Shown: positions 33,143 through 45,096 of the stretch, one piece after another
Layout: each line of letters begins with the position of its first letter
Position numbering within the stretch: the stretch's first letter is position 1
Source: Chamaelirium japonicum
Lineage: Eukaryota > Streptophyta > Magnoliopsida > Liliales > Melanthiaceae
Reading direction: 5' to 3'
Length of the DNA stretch: 64,000 nucleotides
Assembly (NCBI GenBank): GCA_947650365.1
Contig: OX393549.1
Span: 98,142,016-98,206,015 of the forward strand
Made by a program: the position numbers and the translations under genes
Notes under the pieces: generated by a model
The model's input: the letters and a program-made list of their open reading frames with translations, nothing else
What the model was told of the DNA's origin: nothing
Database searches by the model: none

Positions 33143-36100
33143 TCAAGGTGGGTCATGCACCATGAGTTTGCTAAGCAAAAACTGAAAGCGTGGAGCAGGA
33201 TGTGACTTCGTGAAGAAGTCGGCAATCTGTTCTCCGGAGGAAACAAAAGGGAGAGAGATGGTCCCGGCTTCATACTCCTGGCGAGAGTAGTAGCAATCGA
33301 GCTCGATGTGTTTCGTCCTCTTGTGAAAGACCGGGTTGGTGACAATCTGTATAGCACTCCGATTGTCACAGTGAAGGGCTGTAGGTTCAGATATCTGAAC
33401 CCCTAGATCTCCGAGAAGTCGTCGCAAGTGAACGATCTCTTTGGTAGTAGAGGCCATGGCTCGAAACTCTGCTTCAGTACTGGAGAGAGAGACAACGCTC
33501 TGCTTCTTGCTGCGCCATGAGATAAGAGAATCTCCAAGAAATAGGCAATAGCCAGTAGTCGATCGACGAGTGGTCGGATCACCAGCCCAGTCGGCATCCG
33601 AGTAGGCACGCAGTACCAGAGGAGAAGTCGATGATAGGAGGAGCGACCGGGTGATGGTGCCTCGGAGATAACGAAGAAGCCGAAGAAGGGCAGCATAGTG
33701 AGCAGAGCGAGGGGCTTCGACAAACTGGCTGATGATGCTAACGGCATAAGCAATGTCGGGCCTGGTGATACAGAGATAAACCAACTGGCCAACGATCTGT
33801 CGGTACCGAGTAGGATCTGAGAGAGGCTCACCATCAGTGGGACGAAGCTTCACGTGAAGCTCGAGAGGGGTGACAGCGGAGCGATCATCGGAAAGTGCAG
33901 CTCGATTGAGGATGTCGGCTGTGTACTTCTGCTGAGATAGCAGAATCCCTCGCTCACTTTGGACGATCTCTAGCCCTAGGAAGTACCGAAGAGGACCTAA
34001 ATCCTTCATCTGGAACCGGTGCCGAAGATGCTGCTGAAGGAAAGTGATGGCAGCTGAGTCATCACCTGTGATGATCATGTCATCGTCGTATAATAGGAGA
34101 ATCGCCCTGCCCTGAGGAGATGACCGTACAAAAAGTGAGTGGTCCTGCGAGCTCTCAATGTAGCCGATCTCGGTGACGGCTCGTCGGAAGCACTCAAACC
34201 AAGCTCGAGAGGCTTGCTTGAGCCCGTAGATAGCTCGACGGAGGCGACAGACATGCTAGGGAGGAGTATGCAAACTAGGGGGTGGCTGCATGTAGACGAC
34301 CTCTGAAAGATCACCATGGAGAAAGGCATTCTTCACGTCCATCTAGAGAAGAGGCCATCGACGGACTGCTGCAACTGCCAGAAGTACACGAACGGAGGTC
34401 ATCTGAGCTACAGGTACGAAAGTCTCCTCGTAGTCTATGCCGTAAGCCTGAGTGAAGCCACGAGCCACCAAACGAGCCTTGTGCCGCTCGATGGAACCAT
34501 CAGGCCGTCGCTTGACCTTGTAGACCCACCGGCAACTGACAGGCTCAATACCAACAGGAAGGGGAATAATATCCCAAGTCTGAGTCTGCTGAAATGCCTG
34601 AAATTCCTCGCTCATAGCCTGTCGCCACTGAGGGGACTAGACGGCCTCCCGGTACAACCGAGGCTCCTGGTCTGTGTGAAGGGCTGCAAGAAAGGCTGTA
34701 AACTGAGGCAAGTAGGAGGTGACCGTGGCAAAGCCAAAACGGTCAGGTGGGCCAGAGCTAAAGCTGAAGCGATCAGGTGGGTGGTGCTCGTGCTGAGGGT
34801 AGCGGGGCGGCGGTGAGGATCCACGACCGGCGGCGTCGGACTGGGCGTAGCAGGCGGAGTACCAGAGGCATCGGGAGTATGAGAAAGATCTACAGAAGCA
34901 ACCGGTGACGGAGGAGAGGAGGGGACAAAGGAAGACTCCGTGGAAGAATCACTAGAAACAGGGGGAGAAGTAGAGCTAGGTGAGAGGGGTGATAGAAGAG
35001 GCTCGAGAGTCGGAGACAGAGTGGGAGGAGTCTCCAAGAAGGTGAGGTCCTGAGCTGCAGAGGAGTAATAAGAGGCATCCTCGACGAAGGAGATGTGTCT
35101 AGAGATGCGAAGACGATGAGTCAAGGGGTCATAGCAACGATAACCCTTGTGCTCGGCGCTGATTCCTAGGAGGATGCATTTAACTGCACGTTCGGACAAC
35201 TTCGTGCGCTCATGGGGCGGAAGAAGAACGAAACAGGTGCATCCGAAGGTACGAAGCAAACTGTAGTCGGGAGGGGAAGAGAAAAGACGCTCGTGGGGAG
35301 AGGCACTACTCGGGAGAACAGACGAAGGGGTGATGTTGATGAGGTTGACGTAGGTCAAGACAGCCTCAGCCCAGAAAGTGCGTGGAACGGAAGCAGAGAG
35401 AAGAAGAGCACGCGTCGTCTCAAGGATATGACGGTGCTTCCGCTCGGCTACTCCGTTTTGCTCGTGTGTGTGAGGACAGGAGTGCTGGAATAAGGTCCCA
35501 TGGGACTGAAGAAGTGTCCGCATAGCAGTAGAGAGATACTCGAGGGCGTAATCAGACCGAAAGGTCTTAATGCGACAACCGAACTGTGTGTGGACCATCG
35601 AGGTGAAAATCTGGTAGACCTGAGGAACCTCAGAGCGGTGCTGAAGAAGGTAAACCCAAGTGTATCGGCTGAAGTCATCGATGAAAGAGATATAGTAGCG
35701 ATAGCCACATATCGAAGGAAGAGGTGCAGGGCCCCAGATATCAGAGTGTACTAAGTCAAAGGGAGCATAACTCTGAGAGATACTAGAAGGAAAAGGTAAG
35801 GCTATAGCTTTGGCAAACTTACAACCGGTACATGTAGATAAAGAAGAGAAAGAGCAACGACCTAGAGCTCCAGTCTGGAGTAAGCTCTTAAGGCGAGACT
35901 CAGAAATATGGCCTAGTCTTCGGTGCCACAGGTCGGCATCGGAAGAAACTAAACTACAAACGCCAGAAGGTGGAATGGGTGGAAGGTGGAGATGCTCGAG
36001 GTGGTACAGTCCGCTTGACCTACGACCAGCGCCAATCACCCGTCCGGTACGTGGATCCTGCACAACACAAGAAGAAGGGGAGAAAGTCACAACACAGCCA

Positions 36101-37430
36101 GAGTCACAAAGACTGCTAATGGAGATGAGCTGCATGCGAAGCTGGGGTACATGCAACACATTGGATAAAGAGAGACGACCGCTCGGTTCTGTAGTGGTGG
36201 TAATCGATCCACACTGTGAGATGGCTAAAGAAAAGCCATCTGCAGTGTGTATCGATGGGATGTGCGGTGCTGGTCGGCAGTCGGTAAGCAAGGAAGTATT
36301 GGAAGTCATGTGATGGGAGGCCCCAGAGTCCAGAATCCAAGTTGCGAAGGTACCGGGGGTGGCTAAGTGAGCAGAGGAACTGGAGGCGCTGGAAGGCTCG
36401 GCGGAGCTGAAGCTCGCCTGCTGGTCTAGGCGAAACTGGAGCTGTGCAAGCTGCTGCTGAAGGAGCTGAGTAGCGTCAAGGGCGTCCAAGGAACCTCGGG
36501 GTGATGATGGAATCGTGCGAGGAGAGGACGGAGCAGTAGCGGCAGCAGCAGTAGAGCTAACGGGGCGACCACGTCCTCGGGGTCCCTGCCTCTTCTCGGG
36601 ATGCAGCTTCCAACATGTGGTGACGACATGGCCTGATTTGTGGCAGTGAGTGCACACAAATCGATCACGACCAGAAGTAAGAGAGACAGTTGGAGCTACA
36701 GCAAGGACGCCCGTATGGCTGGAGGGGGGCGGAGGAGCCCTGGTGGCTATGGTGCGCAGCCTGGTCTCTTCGGCGACGAACTCAGCAATGGCAGCATCCA
36801 AGTGTGGAAGTGGGTCTCGGTGGATCAGGGCGCCAGCAAGTGAGCCAAACTCCGATCGAAGGGCCATCAGGAACTGGTAAAGCTGACGGCGCTCCCAGAA
36901 GTTTGGTGGGCGGCACGGCACTCGGGAGGGACGGGAGGCACCAGTGACTGAAGCTCCCGCCAGTAACCACACATCTGCGCATGGAATTGCTGGATCGTAC
37001 GATCACCCTGCTGTTCCGACTAGACCTGGGAGAGAAGGGCATACTCGCGGGCGCCGCTAGACTCCACGAAACGCTCAACTAAGGAGCGCCATATAGCTGC
37101 AGATGCTCCAAGAGCGGCGAGGTCGGCACGCATCGTCCGATCGACCGACGCGACAAGGTAGGCGGCGACCCGTGCATCACGAAGACGCCACGCTTGAAGA
37201 GCGGTGGGGAAAGCCTGACTCGGTGCCGTGGTGGTGCCGTCGAGTAGTCCAAGGAGGCCACGTCCGAGAAGGGTGGTCTGAACGGTTGCTGCCCATGCTT
37301 CCCAGTCGGCGGAGGAGGCGAGAGGGAAATCCGTCGAGCTCGACAGGAAGTCGCGGGTATACTCGAACGGGAGGCTCTCGGAGTGTGGTGGCCCGGGAGG
37401 AGGAGCATCGACAGAGGAGGAGTCGGCCAT
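33143..37430 (-). pseudogene. Copia gag-pol polyprotein, interrupted
   Basis: Start ATG 37430 (MADSSSVDAPPPGPP), gag to 37020, where CAG has become a TAG stop; the gag frame resumes and then shifts near 36900. The main open stretch is 36972-34612: zinc knuckle CTHCHKSGHVVTTCW, protease WILDSGASHHMT, GAG-pre-integrase LWHRRLGHIS, integrase HSDIWGPAP, DDFSRYTWVY and EQNGVAERKHRHI. A frameshift near 34640-34780 precedes RT at 34615-34343 ([20 protein letters not shown]). RT continues past a stop at about 34255 with YDDDM at 34072-34086. RNase H follows in 34078-33143 (YSDADWAGD, STEAEFRAM, HCDNRSAI). With two stops and two shifts it cannot encode a complete polyprotein, though most motifs survive. 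Confidence 0.92.
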
Positions 37431-37449
37431 GGCGGCTCACCGGCTGAAT

Positions 37450-38191
37450 CTACGGCCTCTGGATCTGATCTAATCTGGGAGGAGCAGATCTGAGATCAGA
37501 TTTCGGAGCTGAAGTTGCTGGTTGGAGGGCCTCTAAGATCAGATGGCGCAAGAGGGCAGATCTGAGGTCAGATCTCAGAGCTGAGGTCGCTGGCCGGAGC
37601 AGAGCAGAACAGATCTGATGCGCAAGAGGGCAGATCTGAGGTCAGATCTCGGAGCTGAGGTCACTGGCCGGAGCAGAGCAGAACAGATCTGATCTGATCT
37701 CGGAGCAGAACATATCGTTGGTCGAGGTCTGGCCGGAACGGATCTGGTATCGCTGGCCGGAACAGAGCAGGGACGGATCTGGTGTTGCCGGCCGGAGCAG
37801 TTCAGAGATCTGAAGGCATCGCTGGCCGGAGCAGTGCCGGGACGGATCTGGTATCACTGGCCGGAGCAGAGCAGAACAGATCTGATGCAGTCCAATGAGG
37901 AGAAGAACCAGTCCGATGAGGAGAAGAAGCAGTCCAGTGAGGAGAAAAACCAGTCCGAGGGCAGATCTGATGGCGCAAGAGGGAAGATCTGATGCAGTCC
38001 GGAGCAGATTCGAAGCAGTCCGGCGATCTGAGCAGATATGAAGTCGGGAAAGGAGTTACTGGATGAAGGAGCCGGAAGCCCAGAAATGTGCCGGAACTGG
38101 GTCAGATCTGAGCCGGATCGGCCGGATCTGAGCACGAGATCTGCGGATCTCGTCGAAGGGTCAGATCTCGCCGGAGAACCTCGGGATCATG
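37450..38191 (-). repeat. Copia leader with degenerate internal repeats
   Basis: Between primer site and gag, phrases such as GGTCAGATCTCGGAGCTGAG, GCTGGCCGGAGCAG and GAACAGATCTGAT recur at irregular 60-100 bp spacing, and CAGTCCGATGAGGAGAAG variants occur in tandem near 37890-37950. No reading frame is convincing. Confidence 0.75.
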
Positions 38192-38204
38192 CGCTCTGAT
38201 ACCA
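38192..38204 (-). promoter_or_regulatory. Copia primer-binding site (initiator tRNA-Met type)
   Basis: Minus strand TGGTATCAGAGCG directly follows the 5' LTR. TGGTATCAGAGC is complementary to the 3' end of plant initiator tRNA-Met, the usual copia primer. Confidence 0.92.
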
Positions 38205-38403
38205 TGTAACAATCCCTAGCATGGAGAGGAAGGAGAGGAAAAGAGAGAGAGAGAGAGAGGCTAGGGTTTTGGGAGAATGGATAAGACCATCTCATTAGGC
38301 CAAGGGCCAAATATATATGAAGATACAAGGAAAAGAACAAATGGGTATCCTATACAGGTATCTACGGGTATCTGTATCTCAATGCTATACACTATCACTA
38401 ACA
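38205..38403 (-). repeat. Copia 5' LTR (right on the map), 199 bp
   Basis: Ends TGTAACAATCCC and CACTATCACTAACA on the plus strand, with a shorter (GA)n run than its partner. It should contain the element's promoter on the minus strand. Confidence 0.93.
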
Positions 38404-38715
38404 GGTCCTAACGCGTAGATGCCATATCAGAAAATTTTGTCGCCAAAATCCTTCATGATTGTCGTGATAGCTAAATTGACGTTCTTGTGTTCCCTTTAGG
38501 GGAATGCCCACCGTGTAATTCCGTTCGAACACAATGTTGTTACCATCCGTGCCATTTCTTACTTCATCTGTGATCGGAGTCTCTTTCTCGTTATGCACGT
38601 CCTGAATGTCTACGATAGCGTCATTGATGCTACAGGTAGGGGTGGGAGTCTCCATACTTATGAAAAAGCCAATGCTCGGGTCTGCAACTGACACCCAAAC
38701 CTCCCTCATAATGTC
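38404..38715 (-). pseudogene. Retroposed fragment of unknown origin, 5' part (left duplicate)
   Basis: Minus-strand coding-like sequence, for example METPTPTCSINDA, VDIQDVHNEKETPIT and NNIVFERNYTVGIP, continues the fragment cut by the copia element. The matching region in the right duplicate is 45800-45530. No known domain was recognised. Confidence 0.4.
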
Positions 38716-38944
38716 TCATTGGACTAAGGTGGGAACTGGGCTTCTCCTATTCATAGTGTTCAAGTTTACGGCAATCCTCACATCAACAGATCTTCGAGCT
38801 ACCTGGTTGTTAGCTCTCCCTACGATCAAAGAAAAAAAAAAAAAAAGTCAAAGAAACAAAATGCTGGAACCTCCGTCTCCTTTGAAAGAGGCAAAGTTCT
38901 TCTTTGAAAATTATTCCCTTTGAACCGTTCTTGTGCACCTCCCT

Positions 38945-38948
<4 letters not shown>

Positions 38949-38994
<46 letters not shown>
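38949..38994 (+). repeat. (CT)n microsatellite in the 5' leader of RLK gene 1
   Basis: About 22 CT units end 13 bp before ATG 39007. Related tracts precede the other two receptor genes (46977-47032 and 60721-60826). Such tracts are common in plant 5' leaders. Confidence 0.9.
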
Positions 38995-38997
<3 letters not shown>

Positions 38998-39006
38998 ACT
39001 CAATCG

Positions 39007-42000
39007 ATGGATGGTGTCTCACTTCATCCAGTTGCTTTCATCCTTGGCTCTTTCTACCTGAGCTCAGTACTGCTCATCTCTCCACCTACTGCTGCGAATG
39101 AAGATCCCGGCCTCGCCCTCCTCTCCTTCAAGTCCTTGTTGTCTGACTCCCTCGGATCCTTGGCCTCTTGGGACGGCAACAACAACGGATCCCTTCACTA
39201 CTGCACGTGGAGAGGCGTCACATGTGGCCGGCGACATCCACTTCAAGTCATAGCCTTGGACCTCGGCTCCCTCGGCCTCGCCGGCCCCATATCACCCGTC
39301 ATATCCAACCTCACCTTCCTTAGGAGGCTCCGCCTCCCGGACAACCAGCTCCACGGACGCATCCCGGAGGAGCTCGGCCGTCTGTCCCGGCTCCGACACC
39401 TCAACCTCAGTATGAATCTCCTCCAAGGTGAAATCCCCTCCGCCCTATCTCATTGCTCTCGTCTCCAGGCCATCGTCTTAGGTGACAACAAGCTCACCGG
39501 CGAGATCCCATCCAATCTCACCCGCTGCTTCAACCTCCGGCTCCTCAGCCTAGAAGACAACATGCTCGGTGGAGAAATCCCTGCCGATATGGGCTCCCTT
39601 TCGATGCTTGAAATCCTGAACGTGGGACATAACAATCTCAACGGCCGAATCCCCCCATTGCTGGGGAGCAGCCCTTCGCTCACCAAAGTCGGGCTATGGA
39701 ACAACAGTCTCACGGGAGGCATCCCGCCGTTCCTTGCAAACAGTTCGGCCCTCCAAGTTTTTATTGTTCGAGACAACAATCTCACCGGCGGCATCCCAAA
39801 TTCGCTCGGCAACAGCACTTCCCTCACCGTTCTCAATCTAGCTTCGAATGGACTGACGGGATGCATCCCTCCCTTCTCGACCAACCCATCCCCATCGCCA
39901 TCGCCACTTCGCTATCTTGCTCTCTCGACAAACTATCTCACTGGAGAAATCCCACCCTCATTGGGGAACCTCTCCTCGCTCCAGCATCTTTTTGTAGGAG
40001 ATAATTACTTGGAAGGAAGCATTCCGAAAAGTCTAGGCAATATCCCAAGCCTACAAGAGATCAATCTCGACAACAACAGATTGTCGAACCGAGTCCCTCC
40101 GTCTCTTTATAACATCTCAACCATCAAACACCTTGCCCTCGCATACAACAGGCTCTCGGGGACGCTCCCACCGGACATAGGCCTCACCCTTCCCCATCTC
40201 CGGATTCTGTCGATGCACGATAACCTATTCCAAGGGGCCATTCCAATGTCTTTGCCTAATGCTTCTGGGCTCGAACTGATTTATCTCGGCAATAATTCGT
40301 TCACCGGAGCAGTGCCTTCCAATCTGGGTTCCCTTCGAAACCTAAGCAGCGTGAACATCGCGTGGAATCAGCTCCAAGCCCTCGACTGGAGCTTCCTCAC
40401 TTCCTTGACCAATTGCAGCCTCTTGACGGTACTGCATATGAGTGTAAATAGGCTTGGGGGAGTATTGCCCAGCTCGGTCGGTAACCTCTCCACACGACTT
40501 GAATGGCTAGCGATGGGAATTAATCAGATATCCGGTACCATCCCAGCAGAGATCGGGAATCTCGTCAACCTAAGCCTTTTGGGCATGGATGGAAACCTTT
40601 TTGTTGGGAGCATTCCTGCTGCCATAGGAGAGCTTCAGAACTTGCATGTTCTGGCCTTGTCTAGAAATAAACTTTCGGGGCCGATCCCATGGGCTATAGG
40701 CAACCTCGATCAGCTGAACCAACTTGAATTGCAGGAAAATGAGTTGAGCGGCCCCATACCTACCAGTATTGGAAGCTGCAAAGGTCTGGGGATACTTAAC
40801 CTTTCTCACAATGCACTTGGAGGAACCATACCGACGGAGTTGCTTAGCCTTTCCTCTCTTACGGAATACCTGGACCTATCATACAATGCTTTTATTGGAT
40901 CCATACCGCTGGAAGTCGGTCAATTGATCAACCTTGGGCGCTTGGATGTCTCGGAGAACCAATTGTCTGGTGATATTCCGTCCACCCTAGGGGCTTGTCA
41001 GGTCTTGGAACATCTACACATGGAAGGCAATTTCTTTCAAGGAAACATCCCTCAATCATTCAAAAATTTGAAGAGTCTTAAGGAACTAGATCTATCTCGC
41101 AACAACTTGTCTGGACGGATCCCGGATTTTTTTAAGACGAATGCTCTTCTGCAGTCCCTTAATTTGTCATTCAATGGTTTTGAGGGCGAATTTCCGAGTG
41201 GCGGTGTGTTCGACAATGAGAGCGAAATCTTTGTTCTTGGGAACAAGAGGCTTTGTGGGGGTGATCCAAAGTTACAATTGCCTTCGTGCTCTGTCCTGGC
41301 CGGCCATGGCCGACAGTTTAGCCACCTTAAAGTAATAATCCCATCTGTGATTGCAGCTATAGTCATATTGTTGTTTTTGTTGGGAATTCTTTATAGGTGG
41401 AGGAAGACGACTATAATAAAAGGCCCATCTCCTGATTCTTCCATCCGTGGTGAGAGTTACAAAATGTTTACATATTCTGATCTTTATAAAGCAACTGATG
41501 GGTTCTCTTCAGCCAATGTGGTCGGTGATGGAAGCTTTGGTTCTGTCTATAAAGGAAAGATAGATTCCATGGAAAGTATTGTTGCTGTGAAGGTACTCAA
41601 ACTTTACCAGAAAGGAGCTTCAAAGAGTTTCACTGCCGAATGTGAAACCTTGAGAAATGTACGGCACAGGAATCTCATAAAGATCATAACTACATGCTCA
41701 AGTTTGGACTCTAGAGGCAATGATTTCAAAGCTTTAATTTTTGAGTATATGCCTAATGGGAGCCTAGACAAGTGGTTGCATCCAAGAGTTGGCCTCGAAC
41801 ATCCTCAATCACAGAAGTTGACATTGATCCAGAGGTTGAACATAGTTGTCGACGTGGTTTCCGCACTAGATTATCTTCACCACAGTTGCCAGCCACCGGT
41901 GGTCCATTGTGACCTAAAGCCGAGCAACATTCTTCTCGATAATGATATGGTGGCTCATGTGGGGGACTTTGGGCTGGCGAAGTTCCTCTCTAAACACATC

Positions 42001-42573
42001 TCAGCTAGCTCGATTGGCCTCAAAGGTTCCATTGGATATGTTGCACCAGGTATGATTTCATATACTTCTCTCCGTACCCCTCTTGGATTAATGCATTTAC
42101 TTCATATCATCGACATAGTGTAACTTGGGGATCTGTCAAACAAGTCTTTTAGCAAAATGCATGGGTTCAAACTAATGTAAAAATCGATTGCAGAGTACGG
42201 GATGGGCGGTCAAGCCTCTACCCAGGGTGATGTATATAGCTTTGGAGTACTTATGCTAGAGATGTTGACAGGAAAGAAACCTACGAATGATATGTTCAAA
42301 GATGGTTTGAACCTTCACACATATGTAAAGATAGCTTACCCCGAAGGCGTTATGAAGATTTTGGATCCACATCTGGATTTGCAAGTCGGAGGCGAAGAGG
42401 CCGACGGTAAAATTATGAGTGAGAGTAGTGGAAGAGAAAGAATCGAAAGATGCATATTCTCATTGGTTAGAATCGGCCTCTTATGTTCAAATGATATGCC
42501 AAGAGAACGAATGGAGATGAGACAGGTTGTCGACGAAATTCATACAATCAAGGAGGCATTTTCATTGGTTTAA
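39007..42573 (+). CDS. LRR receptor-like kinase, LRR-XII (Xa21/EFR-like), gene 1
   Basis: Two exons, 39007-42049 and 42194-42573, with GT...AG intron 42050-42193; spliced length 1140 residues. ATG 39007 was chosen because a signal peptide follows (MDGVSLHPVAFILGSFYLSS); the upstream in-frame ATG would add CT-repeat-encoded residues. Then: LRR N-terminal cap (CTWRGVTC), about two dozen or more 24-residue LRRs (to about 765), a membrane segment (about 777-798), and a Ser/Thr kinase with glycine loop GDGSFGSVYKG (from 840), Lys862, HCD 967-969 and DFG 987-989. HCD instead of HRD makes it non-RD, as in plant immune receptors. The intron falls within the codon after GYVAP, typical of this subfamily. 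Compared with gene 2, GAA became TAA at the end, removing about 23 residues. Role inferred: plasma-membrane pattern recognition; ligand unknown. Confidence 0.93.
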
Positions 42574-42746
42574 GCTCATATTTGAAGAGGAGGAAATGAA
42601 GTCTCATAAAGGTAGAGAGGAGCTTTTAAAAAGTTTAACCGTTCTGTAAGGGTACAATATAAAGCATGTGCAAGAAATGATCCATCGAACATGTTGTTAA
42701 ATGTACCAAAAAAAAAACATGTTAATGTATGTATGTGTTAATCATA

Positions 42747-42860
<114 letters not shown>

Positions 42861-42862
42861 AA

Positions 42863-43125
42863 AGGCCTCGAACATCCTCAATCATAGAAGTTGACACTGA
42901 TAGAGAGGTTGAACATAGTTGTCGACGTGGTTTCCGCACTAGATTATTTTCACCACGGTTGCCGGCCATCGGTGGTCCATTGTGACCTAAAGCCGGACAA
43001 CATCCTTCTCGATAATGATATGGTGGCCCATGTGGGAGACTTTGGGCTGGCAAAGGTCCTCTCTAAACCCATCTCAGCTAGCTCAATTGGCCTCAAAGGT
43101 TCCATTGGATATGTTGCACCGGGTA
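42863..43125 (+). pseudogene. LRR-RLK kinase fragment (subdomains ~VI-VIII)
   Basis: Starts abruptly at GGCCTCGAAC and encodes GLEHPQS, a stop, [20 protein letters not shown], then [28 protein letters not shown] and GSIGYVAPG. It ends at a splice-donor-like GGTATGAATTTT as in genes 1 and 2, with intron-like sequence after it (to about 43190). It differs from both neighbours (KPDN for KPSN, VLSKP for FLSKP), so it is not a fresh copy of either. It lacks the LRRs, the kinase N-lobe and exon 2, and has an in-frame stop. Not functional. Confidence 0.92.
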
Positions 43126-43206
43126 TGAATTTTGAATTTTTATACTTCTCTCCGTCGCCCTCTTGGATTAATACAAATACTTCATTTCAATGACATAATT
43201 TAGAAT

Positions 43207-43800
43207 ATGTGTGCATATTATAGTCTCCCAACGCTACACGTGGGGTATCCCACGGGTACACGCATGTATGTCTATATATAGATTGGTTATGTGCCTAATG
43301 AGAATGCCGGTTATTCTCCAAACCCTAGCCATCTCTCACGTAACATGGTATCAGAGCCGGTCTCTTGATTCCGAGCGGCGAATCCCGTTTTCTCTCCCTC
43401 TGTTCTTTCCCAAACCGCAGAAGCAACAATACCACACCGGATCCTGCTCTTTCTTTGTTCTTTCCCTCATCGCACCGGATCCCGTGTCCGATCCTAGTAT
43501 CCCGCACCGCAGTTCTATCCCACACCGGTATCCCGCACCGCAGCTCTGTCCTACACCAGATCTATCCCGCACTGCAGCACTATCCCGCATCGGACCGGTC
43601 GACCACAACAGAGGCTGAAGGCAAGCCGCTAACCGATCGACCGATTGGTTGGCCCATCGGTCATGCCAACCCATCGACCACTCAAGTTAACGACTGGTGG
43701 CAAGCAGAAAAACTAACTGATTGATTGATCAGCCAGTGAGGGAGCTAATTGACCGGTCCGCCAATGCTACAGAGCAAGGGGAGAATTCTTAGGGTTCCGT
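43207..43800 (+). mobile_element. Short copia/TRIM-like LTR with primer site, truncated
   Basis: TGTGTGCATATTATAGTC at 43208 to CACGTAACA at 43345 could be a short LTR of about 138 bp with a TCTATATATAG box at about 43271. It is followed directly by TGGTATCAGAGCC (43346-43358), the initiator tRNA-Met primer site. Downstream leader-like sequence has repeated CCGCACCGCAG phrases to about 43600. No gag or pol follows. Confidence 0.6.
43346..43358 (+). promoter_or_regulatory. tRNA-Met type primer-binding site
   Basis: TGGTATCAGAGCC, right after an LTR-like end in CA. Confidence 0.8.
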
Positions 43801-43959
43801 GATTCTCGTGCTAAGCTAGATTTGATGTTTACGCAAAGAGATGCTCTGGAAATCTCGCTCGATGATGCATGCTTATGACTCGAGCATAACCGCCCTGCGA
43901 TCTTCTTGCGGAGTGACATCCCACGTAGTGACCGTCCAGCAGATCACAACGAATCCCCA

Positions 43960-44420
43960 ACAACAGCTGCCTAGCATGTGCAAGCAATTACAGGGCACCA
44001 CATTATCCTCACGCAAGGAGATCATAATTAATCATTACAGAATCATGCCATCAATTTCGTCCCGTGCAAAGTGCACCAACAGTTGTTTCCAAGTTTTGTT
44101 TGAAAGGTACGTTTCCGGTATCTATAAAAGGGGACTTACCTCCTCTGATCAAAGGGATCCGATTTATGAAAGAGGAGGTGTTGTAGCTTTTCTTTCAGAG
44201 CCTTATTGCTGAGAGTGAGATTTGAGATGCCAACATTTGAGAGGTCGGCTCTTTCTGGGTGTGTGGGAGTTTGGGTGATAGTTTGTAATAACTTCTGAGT
44301 TTAATAGTGCATTTATCTCCCAACGCTATGGTTTTTTCCCTTCGAGTTGCAAATGGTTTTTCCACGTAAATCCGGTCTCATGTCTCTTTTGGTTTGTTAG
44401 ATTGTGCCTACCACTTGAGC
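43960..44420 (+). mobile_element. Probable copia-type LTR remnant
   Basis: TCTATAAAAGGGG at about 44120 resembles an LTR promoter. The later part (GTTTAATAGTGCATTTATC, GGTTTTTTCCCTTCGAGTTG, GGTTTTTCCACGTAAATC) has the look of a copia LTR 3' end. There is no partner LTR, primer site or coding region, so a solo or truncated LTR is the best guess. Confidence 0.4.
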
Positions 44421-44483
44421 TAGAAATTACTCACACGGTTATTATATTTATATATATTATAATTTATAAGTTATAACATATAT

Positions 44484-44515
44484 ATTACTAGTGAAAACCC
44501 TGTGCCCAAGGGGCA
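44484..44515 (-). mobile_element. Helitron-like 3' terminus
   Basis: On the minus strand a GC-rich hairpin (TGCCCCTTGGGCA) is followed by CAGGGTTTTCACTAG and T, the hairpin-plus-CTAG end of Helitrons. The rest of the element was not identified. Confidence 0.5.
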
Positions 44516-44557
44516 TGAAAAAAGGTTTTGAGAGCGGCGCAATCATTTCGAGGGCAT

Positions 44558-44598
44558 TGTGGGTGCAAATTTTGGCCAACGCCCCGCGACGGGACCCA
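44558..44598 (+). mobile_element. Isolated fragment of the Tat-type LTR start
   Basis: TGTGGGTGCAAATTTTGGCC matches the first bases of the LTR at 25829, preceded by GAGGGCAT. It stops where the segmental duplication begins (about 44600), so the duplication breakpoint lies in or next to an LTR. Confidence 0.65.
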
Positions 44599-45096
44599 TC
44601 ATCATGCGCCAACACCGCTTCATGCATAATCAATAAATATATTTTTCTTCCTCGATGGATTCCCTTGAAGGTGGTAGAGCTTGGACTTTGGTCAGTTGCG
44701 TCTTAACCGCACTACATGCATTTAGACCAAAGCCCTCGAAAGAACTCACAGATTCTGTTCCCAAGCCTTTTGAACAACTTCTTTGAATTAGGTTTCATCG
44801 TCCACATCTAATAGTATCTAATCTAATCTTATAGTATAATATTAAAATGGAAGACTCACGAGGAGCTTCCACCATGTGGCACGACATTAATTTATGAAGA
44901 AAACTTTTGATCGGTCGTTGTCTTTTTCGATTCGTTTAAAGCCAAAAAAATTGCACGATCATGTGTGAACGCGGCTCCATCCCATCATAAATGCGATCGG
45001 ACCACCTTCCGTTCCTCATTTCCACCACCGTTTAGAAAGTGGTTGAGAACATAATTACCTCTGTCCCTATGTAAATGTGATTAAACCACCTCCCGT

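Larger units (their letters stand above)
32900..38403 (-). mobile_element. Ty1/copia LTR retrotransposon
   Basis: The element is bounded by LTRs 32900-33129 and 38205-38403, with a tRNA-Met type primer site next to the right LTR and a polypurine tract next to the left one. It is therefore transcribed right to left. The coding order is gag, protease, integrase, RT, RNase H, which defines copia. The paired duplicate at 45.5 kb lacks it. The LTRs differ by about four to five substitutions over about 175 aligned bases plus a length change in their (GA)n tract, so insertion is fairly recent. Stops and frameshifts make it non-autonomous. Confidence 0.95.

Noticed and set aside
42050..42123. Read-through C-terminus of the receptor exon 1 (also 50080-50153)
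   Set aside because: The GT donor after GCACCAG and the acceptor before AGTACGGG restore the conserved kinase sequence GYVAPEYGMGG, so the read-through residues are intron-encoded.
43346..43358. tRNA gene fragment
   Set aside because: The 13 bases are a primer-binding site complementary to a tRNA 3' end, not a tRNA gene; no cloverleaf can be formed from the surroundings. The same holds at 38192-38204.
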